Assembly: GCA_029255685.2 (NCBI GenBank)
Contig: CM055318.2
Span: forward strand, 15,381,001 to 15,445,000
Origin: Silene conica
Lineage: Eukaryota > Streptophyta > Magnoliopsida > Caryophyllales > Caryophyllaceae
Length of the DNA: 64,000 nucleotides
Direction of reading: 5' to 3'
Under the pieces are notes generated by a model, which saw only the letters and a program-made list of their open reading frames with translations, was not told the DNA's origin and ran no database searches. A program made the position numbers and the translations under genes. This document shows positions 45,458-57,665 of this stretch, one piece after another. Positions within the stretch are counted from its first letter, which is position 1. The number at the start of each line of letters is the position of its first letter.

Positions 45458-46528
45458 ATTAATATATATATATATACGGAAATTATAACATTCACATTTG
45501 ATAACTTTAAGTTATATAAGTTAATAAACTAACACATGGTAATGTTAAAATGAGTAACAATTGTAAGACAAGATTAAAATGAAACAATTAAGACATAGTT
45601 AAAAAACAAAATTATAAAATACAAATTTAAGTAATTTAAGTTATGTAATTATAAAAAACAAATCAAAATTAAGCTAATTAAGTTCTATATATTACAAAAA
45701 ATAAATATAATATACAAATCGATTCTAACAAATCTTTTCATAATGAATATTTAGATAAAAAAAACAAAACAAAATAACAGATTTAGGATCGTGCTTAGAG
45801 GTCGGAGAAAATGAAAACCGCCAAACAAAGTACATTTGTCATAGCCATTTGATTCGATAAATTGAAGTACATTTCTTGAGAAAATTGTAGAAATTTTTAG
45901 TTGATGTTTTACAGGTATGTAGAATGGAGGATGACTGTAGAGAAAAAGGTAGGAAATATAAAAGATGTATTTAGACTCGAGTTTATGGAAAATATGTACG
46001 AATGTAAAAGACAAATTAGAAAATACGACTTGTTTTACATATCTTGTTTTTTTAATAAATATAAACGTGATTTATTAAGCCGGTATTTAGGTAGAATAAA
46101 ATTTTCTTAATTGTAAATAAGATTAATTTCTCCAAAAAAATTGCTAATGATTGGATTTACGTCAAGAGTAAAAGGGAAATGATCATTTAATCTTTCCATA
46201 TATTTAATAATAATATAATTGTATTATGATGTATCATACATAATCTTTCCATATATTCTCTAAATAATTAATATTCTCTAAATAATTGTCTAGAGAATAT
46301 AAAAGGCAAATTAGAAAATCTGACTTGTTTTACGTTATCTTTTTTGTGATAGCATTAAACACGTTTTTTTAATCAATTAGGAAATCTGACTTGTCAAATT
46401 TCAAAGGATTTGATTGGTTGAGCAAAAATTGTTTTGTGAGGTTGAATGTGAGGGCGTGTGAGGGTTAATGTTGTTACCACATAGTGCCACGTATGATGAT
46501 TTACAAGATTCTTTTACAGTAATAATGA
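45275..46528 (-). mobile_element. Non-autonomous Helitron (minus strand), relative of the one at 59937
   Basis: Left A|CTAG + taaaacacccgtgaaacatc + acggggttgtgta; right ttttacagtaataatga then T. Both ends match the Helitron at 59937-62988 (hairpin text cacggggttgtgta, ttctatttattcgaaca; right text gccacgtatg..agtaataatga). It has no helicase sequence, so it is probably a deletion derivative of that family. It contains a long (TA)n run. Confidence 0.7.
45411..45455. repeat. (TA)n microsatellite
   Basis: About 22 uninterrupted TA units, then a second short TA run at 45461-45474. Confidence 0.9.
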
Positions 46529-46686
46529 TTTTAATGAAAGTAATTTAGACAAAAAAACAATTAATATCCAACAGTGCAATCATTTCAAACGGAGTGGTCC
46601 TTCAATTATTCCCCACACTCAAAAAAGTTGCCAAGAAAATCCTCTTTAAAACCCTAGCCTCTTCAATTATATGCGGCGCTTCCAAG
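46529..46686. other. Between Helitron and hAT MITE
   Basis: Contains aaaccctagcctcttcaatt followed by an ATG at 46672, which looks like a transcribed leader but opens no lasting frame. Confidence 0.3.
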
Positions 46687-46932
46687 CAGAGGCGAAGCTC
46701 AGCACGGGCCCAAGGGGCTATAGCCCGGGTTGCATTTTTGGGATATATACAATAGTAGTAGTAATTTTTCCATTGAAAAAAAGCAGCATATATAGTTGGC
46801 AACAGTGTAGTTATCACTCAACTCATAGGTTCGAGGTTCGAGGTTTAAGCCCCATAACATATCATTTTTGCGATTTTTTTCCTGCTTTTCTTAAACCGCC
46901 CCCCTTACTTTTTTATTCGAGCTTCATCGTTG
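46687..46932. mobile_element. hAT-type MITE, 246 bp
   Basis: Left end cagaggcgaagctc, right end (complement) caacgatgaagctc, flanked by a perfect 8-bp duplication cttccaag (46679-46686 and 46933-46940). Non-coding. Confidence 0.7.
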
Positions 46933-46940
46933 CTTCCAAG

Positions 46941-47512
46941 TTTCATCGATTATCATCGATGGTTATCCCCAAAATTGTTTCATATTTCAAATAGTATGCA
47001 TATTTATCTTCTATTCAATAAAGTGTTTGTTTTGCCGAGAATCGTTTTCCCCTTATTTCGGGGGTTTTGCACTTACTCGTGGGTTTAGTGTTATCAGTAA
47101 TATAGTCCAGCGTAGTTCGTTAATGATTTGTATAGTGTTCTCATAGGGTATAAGTGATTTGTCAACGATCTTTAAAACTAGTTAGAGGTAAATTTTATCT
47201 CATCATAAAAACGAAAGGTCCCTTCAAAAGCTACATGATGATAGCGATAATAGGGCGAACCGATTGTCAGATCGTGTTATAAAAAAAGGTTTCCATTATA
47301 CTGGTTTTCGGTTATACATATCCCTTATTGTAAGTATTGTATGACGTTCTATTAATGAATTGTGCTTTACTTTCAGAAAAACAATAGTAGTGCAATCATT
47401 TTTTTAACTAAAAATGATGATATCGTTGTGAAGCAAATACTTTTTTTAACAACAATTGTTGCGGGAGTATTGAAAGTAACAATAGTATCAAGTAGCAACA
47501 TGAGTAATGAAA
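46941..47512. other. AT-rich, no gene seen
   Basis: Low-complexity aataat/agtaac stretches near 47380-47512 lead up to the hAT-type element. No protein-like frame. Confidence 0.35.
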
Positions 47513-47612
47513 GTAATAATCAGGCCCGTCTAGAGCATAGCGCTCTATGTGCGCATGCACTGGGCCTCCAAATTTTTGGGGCCCAAACATATCATTACCC
47601 ATAATAAAAAAA

Positions 47613-48158
47613 GGATATTCTACGGTGTACCCTCGAGTTTTTCAATTTTCTACGTTGTACCCCTATAGTTTTTAAAATTCTATGGTATGCCCTTAAACTC
47701 TATACATTAGTCTATACAATAACCTTATTTATTGGTTTTGCTAGCTTAATTTCTTAATTTATCTATTAAATCGTCTATTTAACATTTCAATTACTCGACA
47801 ACCTTCTCAGTTACTTATTAATTCGCCGAATTACATTAACCAACCAAATAGTATACAAATCTAACTCAATTTCATCAAATTGCTATTATTATTTCATGCT
47901 TCATAACATATGTCTTTCAATAGAAGTTTATGCTTATTTAAAGATATTTGTGATACTTTCTATATAGAATGGCGATACCATATTAATAAGTCAAAATAAA
48001 TGTCAAATTATGACTTTTATAGTAATAGTGTGACTGGAGATTTGAGGAGGTCATTATGGAGAATAAGTAAAAAGTTTAAGGGTATATCATAGAAATTATA
48101 AAATGTAGGGGTACAACATAGAAAACCGAAAAACACGAGGGTACACCGTAGAATATCC
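47613..48158. mobile_element. Long-TIR MITE nested in the hAT-type element
   Basis: Ends of about 60 bp mirror each other: ggatattctacggtgtaccc, tcgagtttttcaattttcta and their complements before 48158. Flanks ataaaaaaa and taaaaaaaa would fit a 9-bp Mutator-type duplication but are low-complexity. Non-coding. Confidence 0.7.
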
Positions 48159-49394
48159 CTAAAAAAAATTTATCTTATTTATAAAAGCAACAACCACAAA
48201 GCTGATGAGTCGCTCTATGATTGAAAGTACATTATTTTTTTTATTTTTTTTAGTAGACCCCACAATGTCCCCCACTTACTCTTCCATATTTTTTTTGTTT
48301 TTATTTAGAGAATTCTATAACAATCAAGTTGAAACGTCGTGTGGTCGTGTTGGATGTTTAAAAGCAACCTATTAATTTTGTCGATTTCATATAAACAAAA
48401 TAAATGAATAAAATTAAAATTTAGGATTACATAATTATTAAGTAAATACATAATAATAATTTTGTATAGTAAAAGACGGGATACGTTCATTCAACCAAAA
48501 ACGCGGTCTAATTTAAAATAGCACATTTTTTTCTAAAGTAGTTGCATAATCAGAAATGTATGAATTAAAATAGAATATACAATTTGAATGAATTACGTGA
48601 TATTATTAAATCACAGTACAATAATACCAAAACTAACATCATATATAAGCCAATCATCAAATTAAACTACGATATAAAAATAACAGTGATGTTAAGTCAA
48701 GAGTTGGAAAATATAGTCAAAAATAGAAAAAATAGAAAAAACTAATATATTAAATAACTCAATAGAGTCAAAATCTTAAGAAAAATTATAAATGAATATT
48801 AATGTTGTAAAAATAATCAAAACTATACTGCACCAAAAAAATAATTGAAATTTTTAAATAAAAGAACATATTGTTCTATAAAAACAATAATTTATAAAAT
48901 ATATAATTCATAGATCGACTTTTTTTTTCATTTGAATGAAACACATTACTTAAATGAAAAGTAATTAACTGATTTAGGTCGTAGTTAATGGGCAACAATA
49001 TGAAAAAAACACATAAAAATATCGTAAAATAAATTTGAAATAAACAAAAATTGAACTAAAAAATCGCAACACTTTTTAAGTAATACAGAATAAGCGAAAA
49101 AAGAAGACTACAAAAATTAATTAAACTGATTAAAAAAATCATATATGTGATGAGTATCATATTCCAGGGTAATGATTAGTCATGTAGTATAATACGCGAA
49201 AGAGTGATAGCTGATTGGTGGTTGAGAGGCTTGAAAGAGAGTAAATATAGCGACGAGTCTGTTTTCAAGATTTTATATGCACATAAAGGTATAATATGAC
49301 TTATTTGGAGTTGGGTTGTGTAGTTTATGCAGTAATATTGAATTCGTTTTAACCCGTTGTTGAAAACAAATTTACTTACGTACTACTCGATATT
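48159..49394. other. Interior of the hAT-type element, AT-rich
   Basis: No protein-like frame on either strand. Confidence 0.4.
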
Positions 49395-49560
49395 TACAAG
49401 TTCCTATTTAACACGGGTGTATCTGTCTTAAGTTTAGGACACGGTAGGGAATATGTGTAAGATAAAAACATAATGTATTGGGCTAAACAACAACTTTGTT
49501 ATGCTTGAAGGGATCATATTTGGCCCGTTTTGATGTTAAGATGGATACCTTCGTCTTAAA
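49395..49560. mobile_element. MITE of the aaaacggg family, copy 3 (diverged)
   Basis: acgggtgtatctgtcttaag at the left is mirrored by tgttaagatggataccttcg at the right; the middle keeps ataaaaacataatg and cttgaagg. Related to 11091-11243 and 13037-13206. Confidence 0.4.
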
Positions 49561-50180
49561 GGAGACTAACATATTATTTTTTGCATGGGTTATTACTTTC
49601 CACAGAGTACAAGTTTGGATCGAATATAATATTTGACAATTATTTTATGGAGTAATTGTTTGTTCAAGTATTGTGGTAAATATGAATTAATGTTTACATT
49701 TTTTTTAACAATAATTATTCATGTAACTTTTCCAACACATACATGAAACAAATGGTATTTCTTATGTAGTACGAGTACATGTTAATGAGATTTATGAAGT
49801 ATTTTTCTAACACCTTATATATATCTTTATATGATAATTTCTTGGATTTAAATATATAATAAATTGATTAAATCGTTTTAAAGGTATGCACAAGTCTATT
49901 TTAATTTTGTTCCATTTACTAAGTAACAATTTGTACTAAATGAAAATGGAGTTAGAATTTGCATTTTAAGATATCCACGGGTCAAAAGTTTCATTTGCCC
50001 TGTGTACGGGTGTAATTAAATGAAAAAATAGGTTAACAATTTGTAATTTCACTAATTTTATGATAATTTCCGCATGAATAATTTTTTTTTATTTAGATAA
50101 GTCAGCTGTTTTTTAAGCCTTCGCCTAAGTAACAACGCCTAAATAGAAATTCAAATTTAGCTGACAAAAGTGTTACTGTA

Positions 50181-50428
50181 TCTTACTATAATAATAATTA
50201 CACGATCAATTAACACTATTGTATAATTTTATACTAATTGCAAATGAAATTTTCAAACGAAATTCATAATCTTTATTATTAACCAATTATTACACTGACC
50301 AATTAAATTGTCAAATAACAAGTAGGGGGATCTTATTAGTTTACTTCAAAATCTAATTTACGTTTACAACTTTTTATAATAAGTTCTTAAATAACATACC
50401 CGTGCAATTTGCACGGGTTTAAAACTAG
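50181..50428 (+). mobile_element. Helitron 3' end (plus strand); short element possible
   Basis: The 3' end acccgtgcaatttgcacggg + tttaaaactag then T is a textbook Helitron terminus. The 5' end is less sure: tcttactataataataatta after A at 50180 would make a 248-bp element, otherwise the start lies further left. Confidence 0.5.
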
Positions 50429-51581
50429 TACTAAATGAAGTTAGAGATAACCTAATGCATTAATGACTAATCCAATCCTTAATTTATCAACTATCTCATT
50501 CCATAAATAATTGATTTTCTTTCCAAAAAGAATTATATTCAGTCTTTAAATGAATTAAATCTCCCATAAATTATTCAACATATCTTTATAAATTTTAAAT
50601 ATGATTCCCAATATATCCAAAATCAATTTCTCAAGTTTACAATTAGAGAAATAAGAATAAAAAATTTTCAATACAATCAATTTCAAGTTTATTAAAAATA
50701 AAAATCCGAAATTTATACTTGAATTTCAGAGAGATCAAAATAGGTAATATTTCTTCTTGATTTTCATAAATGTTATATTTTCAATACTATATTCATGATT
50801 ATTGAAAAAACTTTAAAACCGAGCCGATGGATGTTTTTGGTAGTGATCACGGATTAGTTATTGTTTCAATATTGGGTAGAATTTGTTAGTGTAATATAAA
50901 TATATAATATTAATGTTTGTACGTCGTACAAACATTAATTTCGTATTTGAAGTTTGCGGGATTCGTCGTTGGTATACTTGATTAAAACTCCAAAGCATAT
51001 ATGTTAATATGTACACAATACGCAGTTAAATTGGTTAAATTTTTTGTTTTTTGTTAATGCTGTTGATTTCTTGTCTATCTTGTCTTTTCTTTCATGATAT
51101 TATTGACTTATCAATATTGTAGAAATTTTTCTACGTTATGTAAATTTGGGGCCGTATAATTTTTTTTACACTAGGCCTCCACTTGACTTAAGACGGCCCT
51201 GGTAATAATAGCAACAACAAAAATATTAATCGTAAGAGTAGTGAATACATCTCATAGTTTGGTTGACAAATAATAATAATTTACAAAAAATGTTATAACA
51301 ATAGTAATGTTTCAAAAAAAAAAAATTGAATTATCAATGAGAAAACTGTGGTAATAATAGTAATTACGAGAATAATGAAAATATATAACAATAGTAATAG
51401 AGAAACACAAATAACCCATTAGGTCGATATGTAAAATATAATTCAGTTTTATAAATTTGAAGTTAGCGGTGAATTTAGGGGAATAGCAGGGGCGCGTTAG
51501 CCCTCATTGATCAGAAAAAAATTTGAAATTTTAATAAGAATTTTTGATTTTTTGTTAAGACTATTTTCAAATTTATGTTAA

Positions 51582-52174
51582 CTAGTTTTTAACCCGTACA
51601 AAAATGCACGAATATATTTTTTGAAAAATTGTCGTTGATAATTAACATTTACAGAATAGTGACCATAATACACGAATATTTTGGAACTCAATTTCTTTTA
51701 TGTTGACAATATGTTAAACACACATTCAAATTAAGTTTTAAAACATCGTATTGAGTACCTAAAAATGTAAATATCACTATAAAATGTAATTTGTTAGTAT
51801 TTATTGTAATTTATTATAATTATGTACTCCGTATTTTTTATGGTACGATTGATTATCAGTCATAAATCGTTATTTAATAATTATGTAAAAATCAACATCG
51901 ACATTATATTTTAATATATAATATATAACATATAACATATAAGTTGAAGTTATAAATATAATCATTTACGTAGAAATTATTGTTTACAAAATAAACCAGA
52001 ATTAAAACGTAATATTTACACCACGAAACTAAATGTAGACGGCTATTCGGAAATTAATTCAATAAAGTCTAGTGTAGATCCCACCATAAATGACTTTAAA
52101 AAAAAATTAATCGTGGATTTATGATGTAATTTTACCAGAAATCATTAAATGTTTATGTATTCATATAGATAAGA
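51582..52174 (-). mobile_element. Short Helitron (minus strand), 593 bp
   Basis: Left A|CTAG + tttttaacccgtacaaaaat + gcacgaat; right tcatatagataaga then T. Non-coding. Confidence 0.6.
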
Positions 52175-52289
52175 TATGTTATTGCTTGTTTATCTTTTTT
52201 GAAATTTTTTATCTTTTAAGTATAAATCTTAATTAAAAAACACTTGTTTTTGAATGTGTAATTGTGTAAGTTGATGATTTGAAGTTTAG
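52175..52289. other. Spacer
   Basis: AT-rich, no feature. Confidence 0.4.
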
Positions 52290-52479
52290 TAAGTCTTGCT
52301 TGTTATGGGTCATCATTTGTGACGGATATTTTGTGAAATAAAATGGATACAAAATGAGTTAGTGGAGAAAGGGGACCATATGAATAGTGTCAAGGAGGAA
52401 GAAAAAGTGGATATTTTGTGAGAGAAAACGGTATCCGTCACAAGCTCGTGACGAATACTGCCGTTACATATGAGAATTT
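52290..52479 (-). mobile_element. MITE with tttgcaacgg ends, copy 2
   Basis: Reverse-oriented relative of 9854-10033. Shared pieces (complemented) include cacaaaatatcc, cactattcatatggtcccc and tttctccactaactcatttt. The ends are more diverged than the middle. Confidence 0.65.
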
Positions 52480-53321
52480 ATGTTTGAAGTTTGGAGTATG
52501 TTAACAAAATGTTTACTAAAATAAAAGGTGGGTTGTTGCACTAATCAGAGATAATAGAAGCACTAATGAAAGAGAAATGCGCAAGTTGATCGAGTATTAA
52601 ATAAGCTGAAGCCTGAAGTTGAGGATTGAATGAGTTAGAAACAAAAAATGTTGAGTGATGGGGGATATGGGTCCTCCACGTCCTAATATAAAAATGAGTG
52701 TCCACGAGGATGGCACACGCCAAGACTAGTTTACTAGATTTTTTTTAAAAAAACAACAACTGCTGATAATATCATAATCATAATACGATATGATTGTGAA
52801 ATAAGACTGTGGACCGTCCACTTTACACTCTCCTTATTTGCCACCTTTCATTACACACACTTTAGTGGAAGACAAAGTAGCAGCCTCAAGCTTACACGCA
52901 ACATACGAACATACCGATTACTACTTTCGATTTCACAATTTTATTCAATACCAACGTATTTTATTTAATTTTAAAATTAGTTGATTTAAATAGAATACTG
53001 TTCATTAAAGTATTTTTAAAATTATTTTTTGAAAATTGTAGTGTTATAATTTTTTTTTTATAAATTACACCCACAATATTACTTTTAATCCTAAATTACA
53101 GTTAAAATATTAACTCAGACAAAAAATTAGTGCCAATTTGAATATTTGGGACTTAAGTTCATTTTTAATGACCAAAATACCTTACCTTCATCAACTTGTA
53201 TGTTTTCTTATGTTCACCCCAAATCAGATTTCACAACTCTATTTCTCACTAATTATTCATTTTTTCAACAATATCACCTAATCTAATTCTAGCTTATTCA
53301 ATTTAATTAATTGAATTTTAA
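52480..53321. other. AT-rich intergenic, no gene seen
   Basis: No convincing coding frame or element ends. A short minus-strand open frame at 52541-52723 has no recognisable motif. Confidence 0.4.
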
Positions 53322-54058
53322 GGCTTTGTTTGGTAAAACTAATCTAATTCTCACTAGTGTTAACCCGTGCAAAAATGCACGGATTGTTTATTAAAATTCT
53401 AATATATAAAATTTGTTTAGAATAATGCGAATATATATCGACATTATTATTTTCATTGTTACAAATTAAACCCAATGAGAATGTAATTTGTTGTTTTTAT
53501 TTTAAAACTTTCAATTAGTTCAATTCGATTAACTTTGGCCGAGTTAAAAACATATGAGTAAAATTATGCATCCTACGTACTAACGTAGTTTGTTGGCGAC
53601 TAATAGTAACTCCAATTTAATACATATATCTAAACAACTATAGTAAAAAAAAATTGGGCTCAAGTTTAAATTGGTCCGCATTAAAAGTAAGTTTTTGCCA
53701 CCCCATATGAAATGAATTTATATTTTATCACTCATGAACCAAAAAAACACATACTCTAATGTCACGCTACATTATTATTTTGCACAAAATTTTCTATATT
53801 ATTTATAAAATCTTCTATATTATTTACACAATTATCTTTATACTCTCTCTATGTCTTCAATTTTGAGATCACTTTCAAATTAATCTAATTATATCTTATT
53901 ATTGTTCTTAATTCATTACCAATCAACTTTTTGCCTCAAACATACTACTTTGCATCATATTGACATATTTGGGTTAAAGTGTTAAACCATTATTAAAGAT
54001 TCATGTACGTATACAAACTAATTTCTTTGCAACTTTTAAATTAATTATAACCTTTAAA

Positions 54059-54730
54059 TTGTTTGTAAATTAATTTTTGAAATAAAAATTATATTGTATG
54101 TAATATGAGTTTAATCTATTTTCATTTTTTCAAACTTTCAGCAATAAGCTTTTAAAACTCCGTAATTATTATTTTTTAAATGTTTTTAAGGTTGTTAAAT
54201 GCGGAAACTTTTTTATCTTATAATTTTTTAATATGTTGATTTTTCGTAAAGAGATATATTCGTTATTTTATAACCAAATTAAGATCTAATTATTATTCAA
54301 ACGATATGATAATTTAATTATAAATAGCAGATTTTTTATGCCGGAATATTTGATAGATATAATAGGTATAATTCCAGTATGATAACTATTTTTTTAAAAG
54401 AATCCGCTCTAAAACTATTTTATCCATATTTTTCCGACAGAGTATTCCGTATTAGTTTATTAACATTAACCGTGAATTTATATAAATTTAACTGTAAATT
54501 TTACGTACAAAATAAACGAATAACTTTTCCAACATTAACCGTGAATTTACATAAATTTAAACGTAAAATTTTACGTACAAACATAAATGAATAACATTTC
54601 GAGAAATAAAATCCAAACTTTTTGATGTGGGACCCTCATTTATCTTTTTTTTTTTTTTAAAAAAATGTTGGGTTTGAAGAGGTGGGTGAATGAGAGTTGT
54701 TTAAATGTTTTTGTTATAATATAGATAAGA
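54059..54730. repeat. First unit of the 672-bp direct repeat
   Basis: Begins ttgtttgtaaattaattttt. A few differences from the second unit at 54731-55401 were seen (cattttt/cgttttt; ataagc/ataaga; aacattt/aactttt). Confidence 0.9.
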
Positions 54731-55401
54731 TTGTTTGTAAATTAATTTTTGAAATAAAAATTATATTGTATGTAATATGAGTTTAATCTATTTTCGTTTT
54801 TTCAAACTTTCAGCAATAAGATTTTAAGACTCCGTAATAATTATTTTTTAAATGTTTTTAAGGTTGTTAAATGCGGAAACTTTTTTATCTTATAATTTTT
54901 TAATATGTTGATTTTTCGTAAAGAGATATATTCGTTATTTTATAACCAAATTAAGATCTAATTATTATTCAAACGATATGATAATTTAATTATAAATAGC
55001 AGATTTTTTATGCCGGAATATTTGTTAGATATAATAGGTATAATTCCAGTATGATAACTATTTTTTTTAAAGAATCCGCTCTAAAACTATTTTATCCATA
55101 TTTTTCCGACAGAGTATTCCGTATTAGTTTATTAACATTAACCGTGAATTTATATAAATTTAACTGTAAATTTTACGTACAAAATAAACGAATAACTTTT
55201 CCAACATTAACCGTGAATTTACATAAATTTAAACGTAAAATTTTACGTACAAACATAAATGAATAACTTTTCGAGAAATAAAATCCAAATTTTTTGATGT
55301 GGGACCCTCATTTATCTTTTTTTTTAAAAAAAAAAATGTTGGGTTTGATGAGGTGGGTGAATGAGAGTTGTTTAAATGTTTTTGTTATAATATAGATAAG
55401 A
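54731..55401. repeat. Second unit of the 672-bp direct repeat
   Basis: Follows the first without a spacer. The junction falls at the Helitron terminus GA, not at a random position. Confidence 0.9.
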
Positions 55402-55554
55402 TTTCAGTTACCTTATTTTTCAAATGCTATCCGATGTAGCATTTCATTCTAGGGAGCTTATTATTTACCAAACACTTGCAAAAAAATCAGGTGGCTTAAA
55501 TTTTAGTCAAATAAGCTACCTGAACTGTCTTACCAAACATAGGCTAATTCTATT

Positions 55555-55725
55555 ATTTTCATTGTATCTTAAAATTAATTATTATTCTTCATTATCAATT
55601 TTCCCCAAATTGAAAATAATTTGGGCTGTTCAATTTTCCCAAATTGAAAATAATTAGGGTTCTTCAATTTTCCCCAAATTGAAACCCTAAAATTCGATTC
55701 AAGCAATTGAAAAATAACAAATTAA
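55555..55725. repeat. Flanking direct repeat, left copy
   Basis: ttcattgtatcttaaaatta to ttgaaaaataacaaattaa ends exactly at the Helitron 5' border. The right copy, 57528-57665, begins exactly at its 3' border. Confidence 0.75.
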
Positions 55726-57527
55726 TCATTTTACTATAAAAGGAATAACTTTTAGAGTGTTTTGATTGGCTATTGATTTTTAGGGAGTAAAAAAAATAAA
55801 GTAATCCATTAATCCCACGTTCATTCCTACAAAATTAATTACCCTCTCTCCTCCCCCACCTTCTTTCCTCTAATTAATTACCTTCTCTCCTCTTTACGTA
55901 TGCTCTAATATTCTAAATCTAATTATTCTAATTCTATTATTTTATTCTCTTATTAAATAAATAATTGATTCATTATTTTATTAAATCAGCAATTCCAAAT
56001 TCATATAAAACATAAAATTTTCAAAATCTTTGTAACCATAGAGAATATAAATCAAAATTTCGTTGGCTTAGCAAAAACAATCATATTTACCAAAGTAAAA
56101 AATTCTCTCAAGATTAAAATGTATAGTATTATAATCATTCGAACTTTTATTTATGCCGAAAATAATTAAAATTAAATCAATCTTCATTCAATTCGACAGG
56201 TATATATTTAAGAAAATCGTATCTTTGAAGAAATTATATACGCTTTTAATGATACATTTTTACATATTTACTTGGACTATGTGAATTATTACTAACTCGG
56301 TAAGATCTAAAAATAGAAAAAGAAAAAGAACTTAATGCATTTATTTATATGTTTTTAAAAATTAGTTAAATAAAAAACTTACCCATACAAATATAAACAA
56401 ATTAAGAAAAACTTGAAAAATCGACCAAACTTATAGGAAATTATCGTGGTACAAAAATCAGAAACAAAACTCCATAAGTATTGGAGTATGATTCTTCCCT
56501 ATATAATTTCATGGTAACAAACAATTGAGATTTCGGGATTTAATTGAAAAAGAAGTGAATGATAAGATCACGAAACAAACCGTATTTTGAAAATAAAGAG
56601 ATTAACGAGTTGTGGATTGTAGACATGAATAAAGAGATATCCGGATGAAGGTGACTATAGAGGAGGTGATATTAGTAGAGGCGATGAATATTGATATAGT
56701 TTAGAGTTAGAACAAATAGATGAAATGAGAATATTAGGAGAAATAGAAAAATGATGGTGATTGGTGACTGGTGAGACACTGAGGCATATGAGTTTATCCG
56801 TAAAAATGTGGTAGGGTAATGTGTAAATATTCTATTTAATTATATCTTATAACGAGTTGTATGGTTTCACATGTAAGTGAAAAGCAAAGCAAATACGAAG
56901 TAGCTATTATGTAAATGTATGAGATTTACTTCAAAACTTACCAAAAAAGAAGTCTTATGGGAGACCCGTAAAATTTGGACCTTTTAATTATTTTGGGCTC
57001 ATTTTTTTTTACTATGGTTCGATAGATGTATTAATTTTGGTGTTCAGACCAATTTTAATGGACCTTATGAACGTCTTTTTGGCATAATGACAGTTCATCT
57101 TTATAAGTTATTAAAGTTCACGATAATATCATTCTAATGTCATTCCTTCCATTTTTACTGTATATCAAATGTTGTTTAATACTATTATTAAGATTTATAT
57201 GGAACTTACTTTTCATTCTTTATATGAATTTAGTTAAGTTATTAAATATTCAATTGCCCGAAATTATATTCGTACATGTTTAATATATAAAAATACAGTA
57301 ACTCTTACGTGAGACCGCCTCACAAATAAGACAGTCCCTTTATATAAAAACAAAACTCATTTATAATTATTAAATGAGTAAACTTATAGTATAAAAGTGG
57401 ACTGTTTCATGGTGTGAGACCGTCATATTCTAAAATTTGGGATAACAATAATACTACTCTACTAATATATTAAACTTTAGGATTTTAAAAACTAACCCGT
57501 GCATTATTTGCACGGGTGTAAAACTAG
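55726..57527 (+). mobile_element. Non-autonomous Helitron (plus strand), 1.8 kb
   Basis: 5' end tcattttactataaaagg after A; 3' hairpin cccgtgcattatttgcacggg + tgtaaaactag then T. AT-rich and non-coding. Its 5' end resembles the Helitron at 10226. Confidence 0.75.
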
Positions 57528-57665
57528 TTTCCATTGTATCTTAAAACTAATTATTGTTCTTCATCATTAATTTTCCTGATATTGAAAATAATTAGTGTTC
57601 TTCAATGTTCCCCAAATTGAAACCCTAAATTAAAATTCGATTCAATCAATTGAAAAACAAAAATT
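57528..57665. repeat. Flanking direct repeat, right copy
   Basis: tttccattgtatcttaaaac to attcgattcaatcaattgaa; diverged partner of 55555-55725. Confidence 0.75.

Larger units (their letters stand above)
47521..51201. mobile_element. hAT-type element, 3.7 kb, with other elements inside
   Basis: Left end caggcccgtctagagc, right end (complement) cagggccgtcttaagt, flanked by a perfect 8-bp duplication gtaataat (47513-47520 and 51202-51209). The second segment matches too (ggcctccaaatttttggggc; complement of the right side tggaggcctagtg..ggccccaaattt). No hAT transposase domain can be read. A MITE (47613-48158), an aaaacggg-family MITE (49395-49560) and a Helitron end (50428) lie inside. Confidence 0.8.
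53354..55401 (-). mobile_element. Helitron (minus strand) with a 672-bp terminal head-to-tail duplication
   Basis: Left A|CTAG + tgttaacccgtgcaaaaatg + cacgg; right gttataatatagataaga then T. The last 672 bp occur twice (54059-54730, 54731-55401), and the internal copy also ends exactly at atagataaga. No coding capacity beyond short frames repeated in both units. Confidence 0.8.
53322..55544. mobile_element. Harbinger-type MITE split by a Helitron
   Basis: Left ggctttgtttggtaa and right (complement) gcctatgtttggtaa are inverted ends, with TAA on both sides (53319-53321, 55545-55547), the PIF/Harbinger type of target duplication. Removing the Helitron 53354-55401 leaves about 175 bp. Confidence 0.6.
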
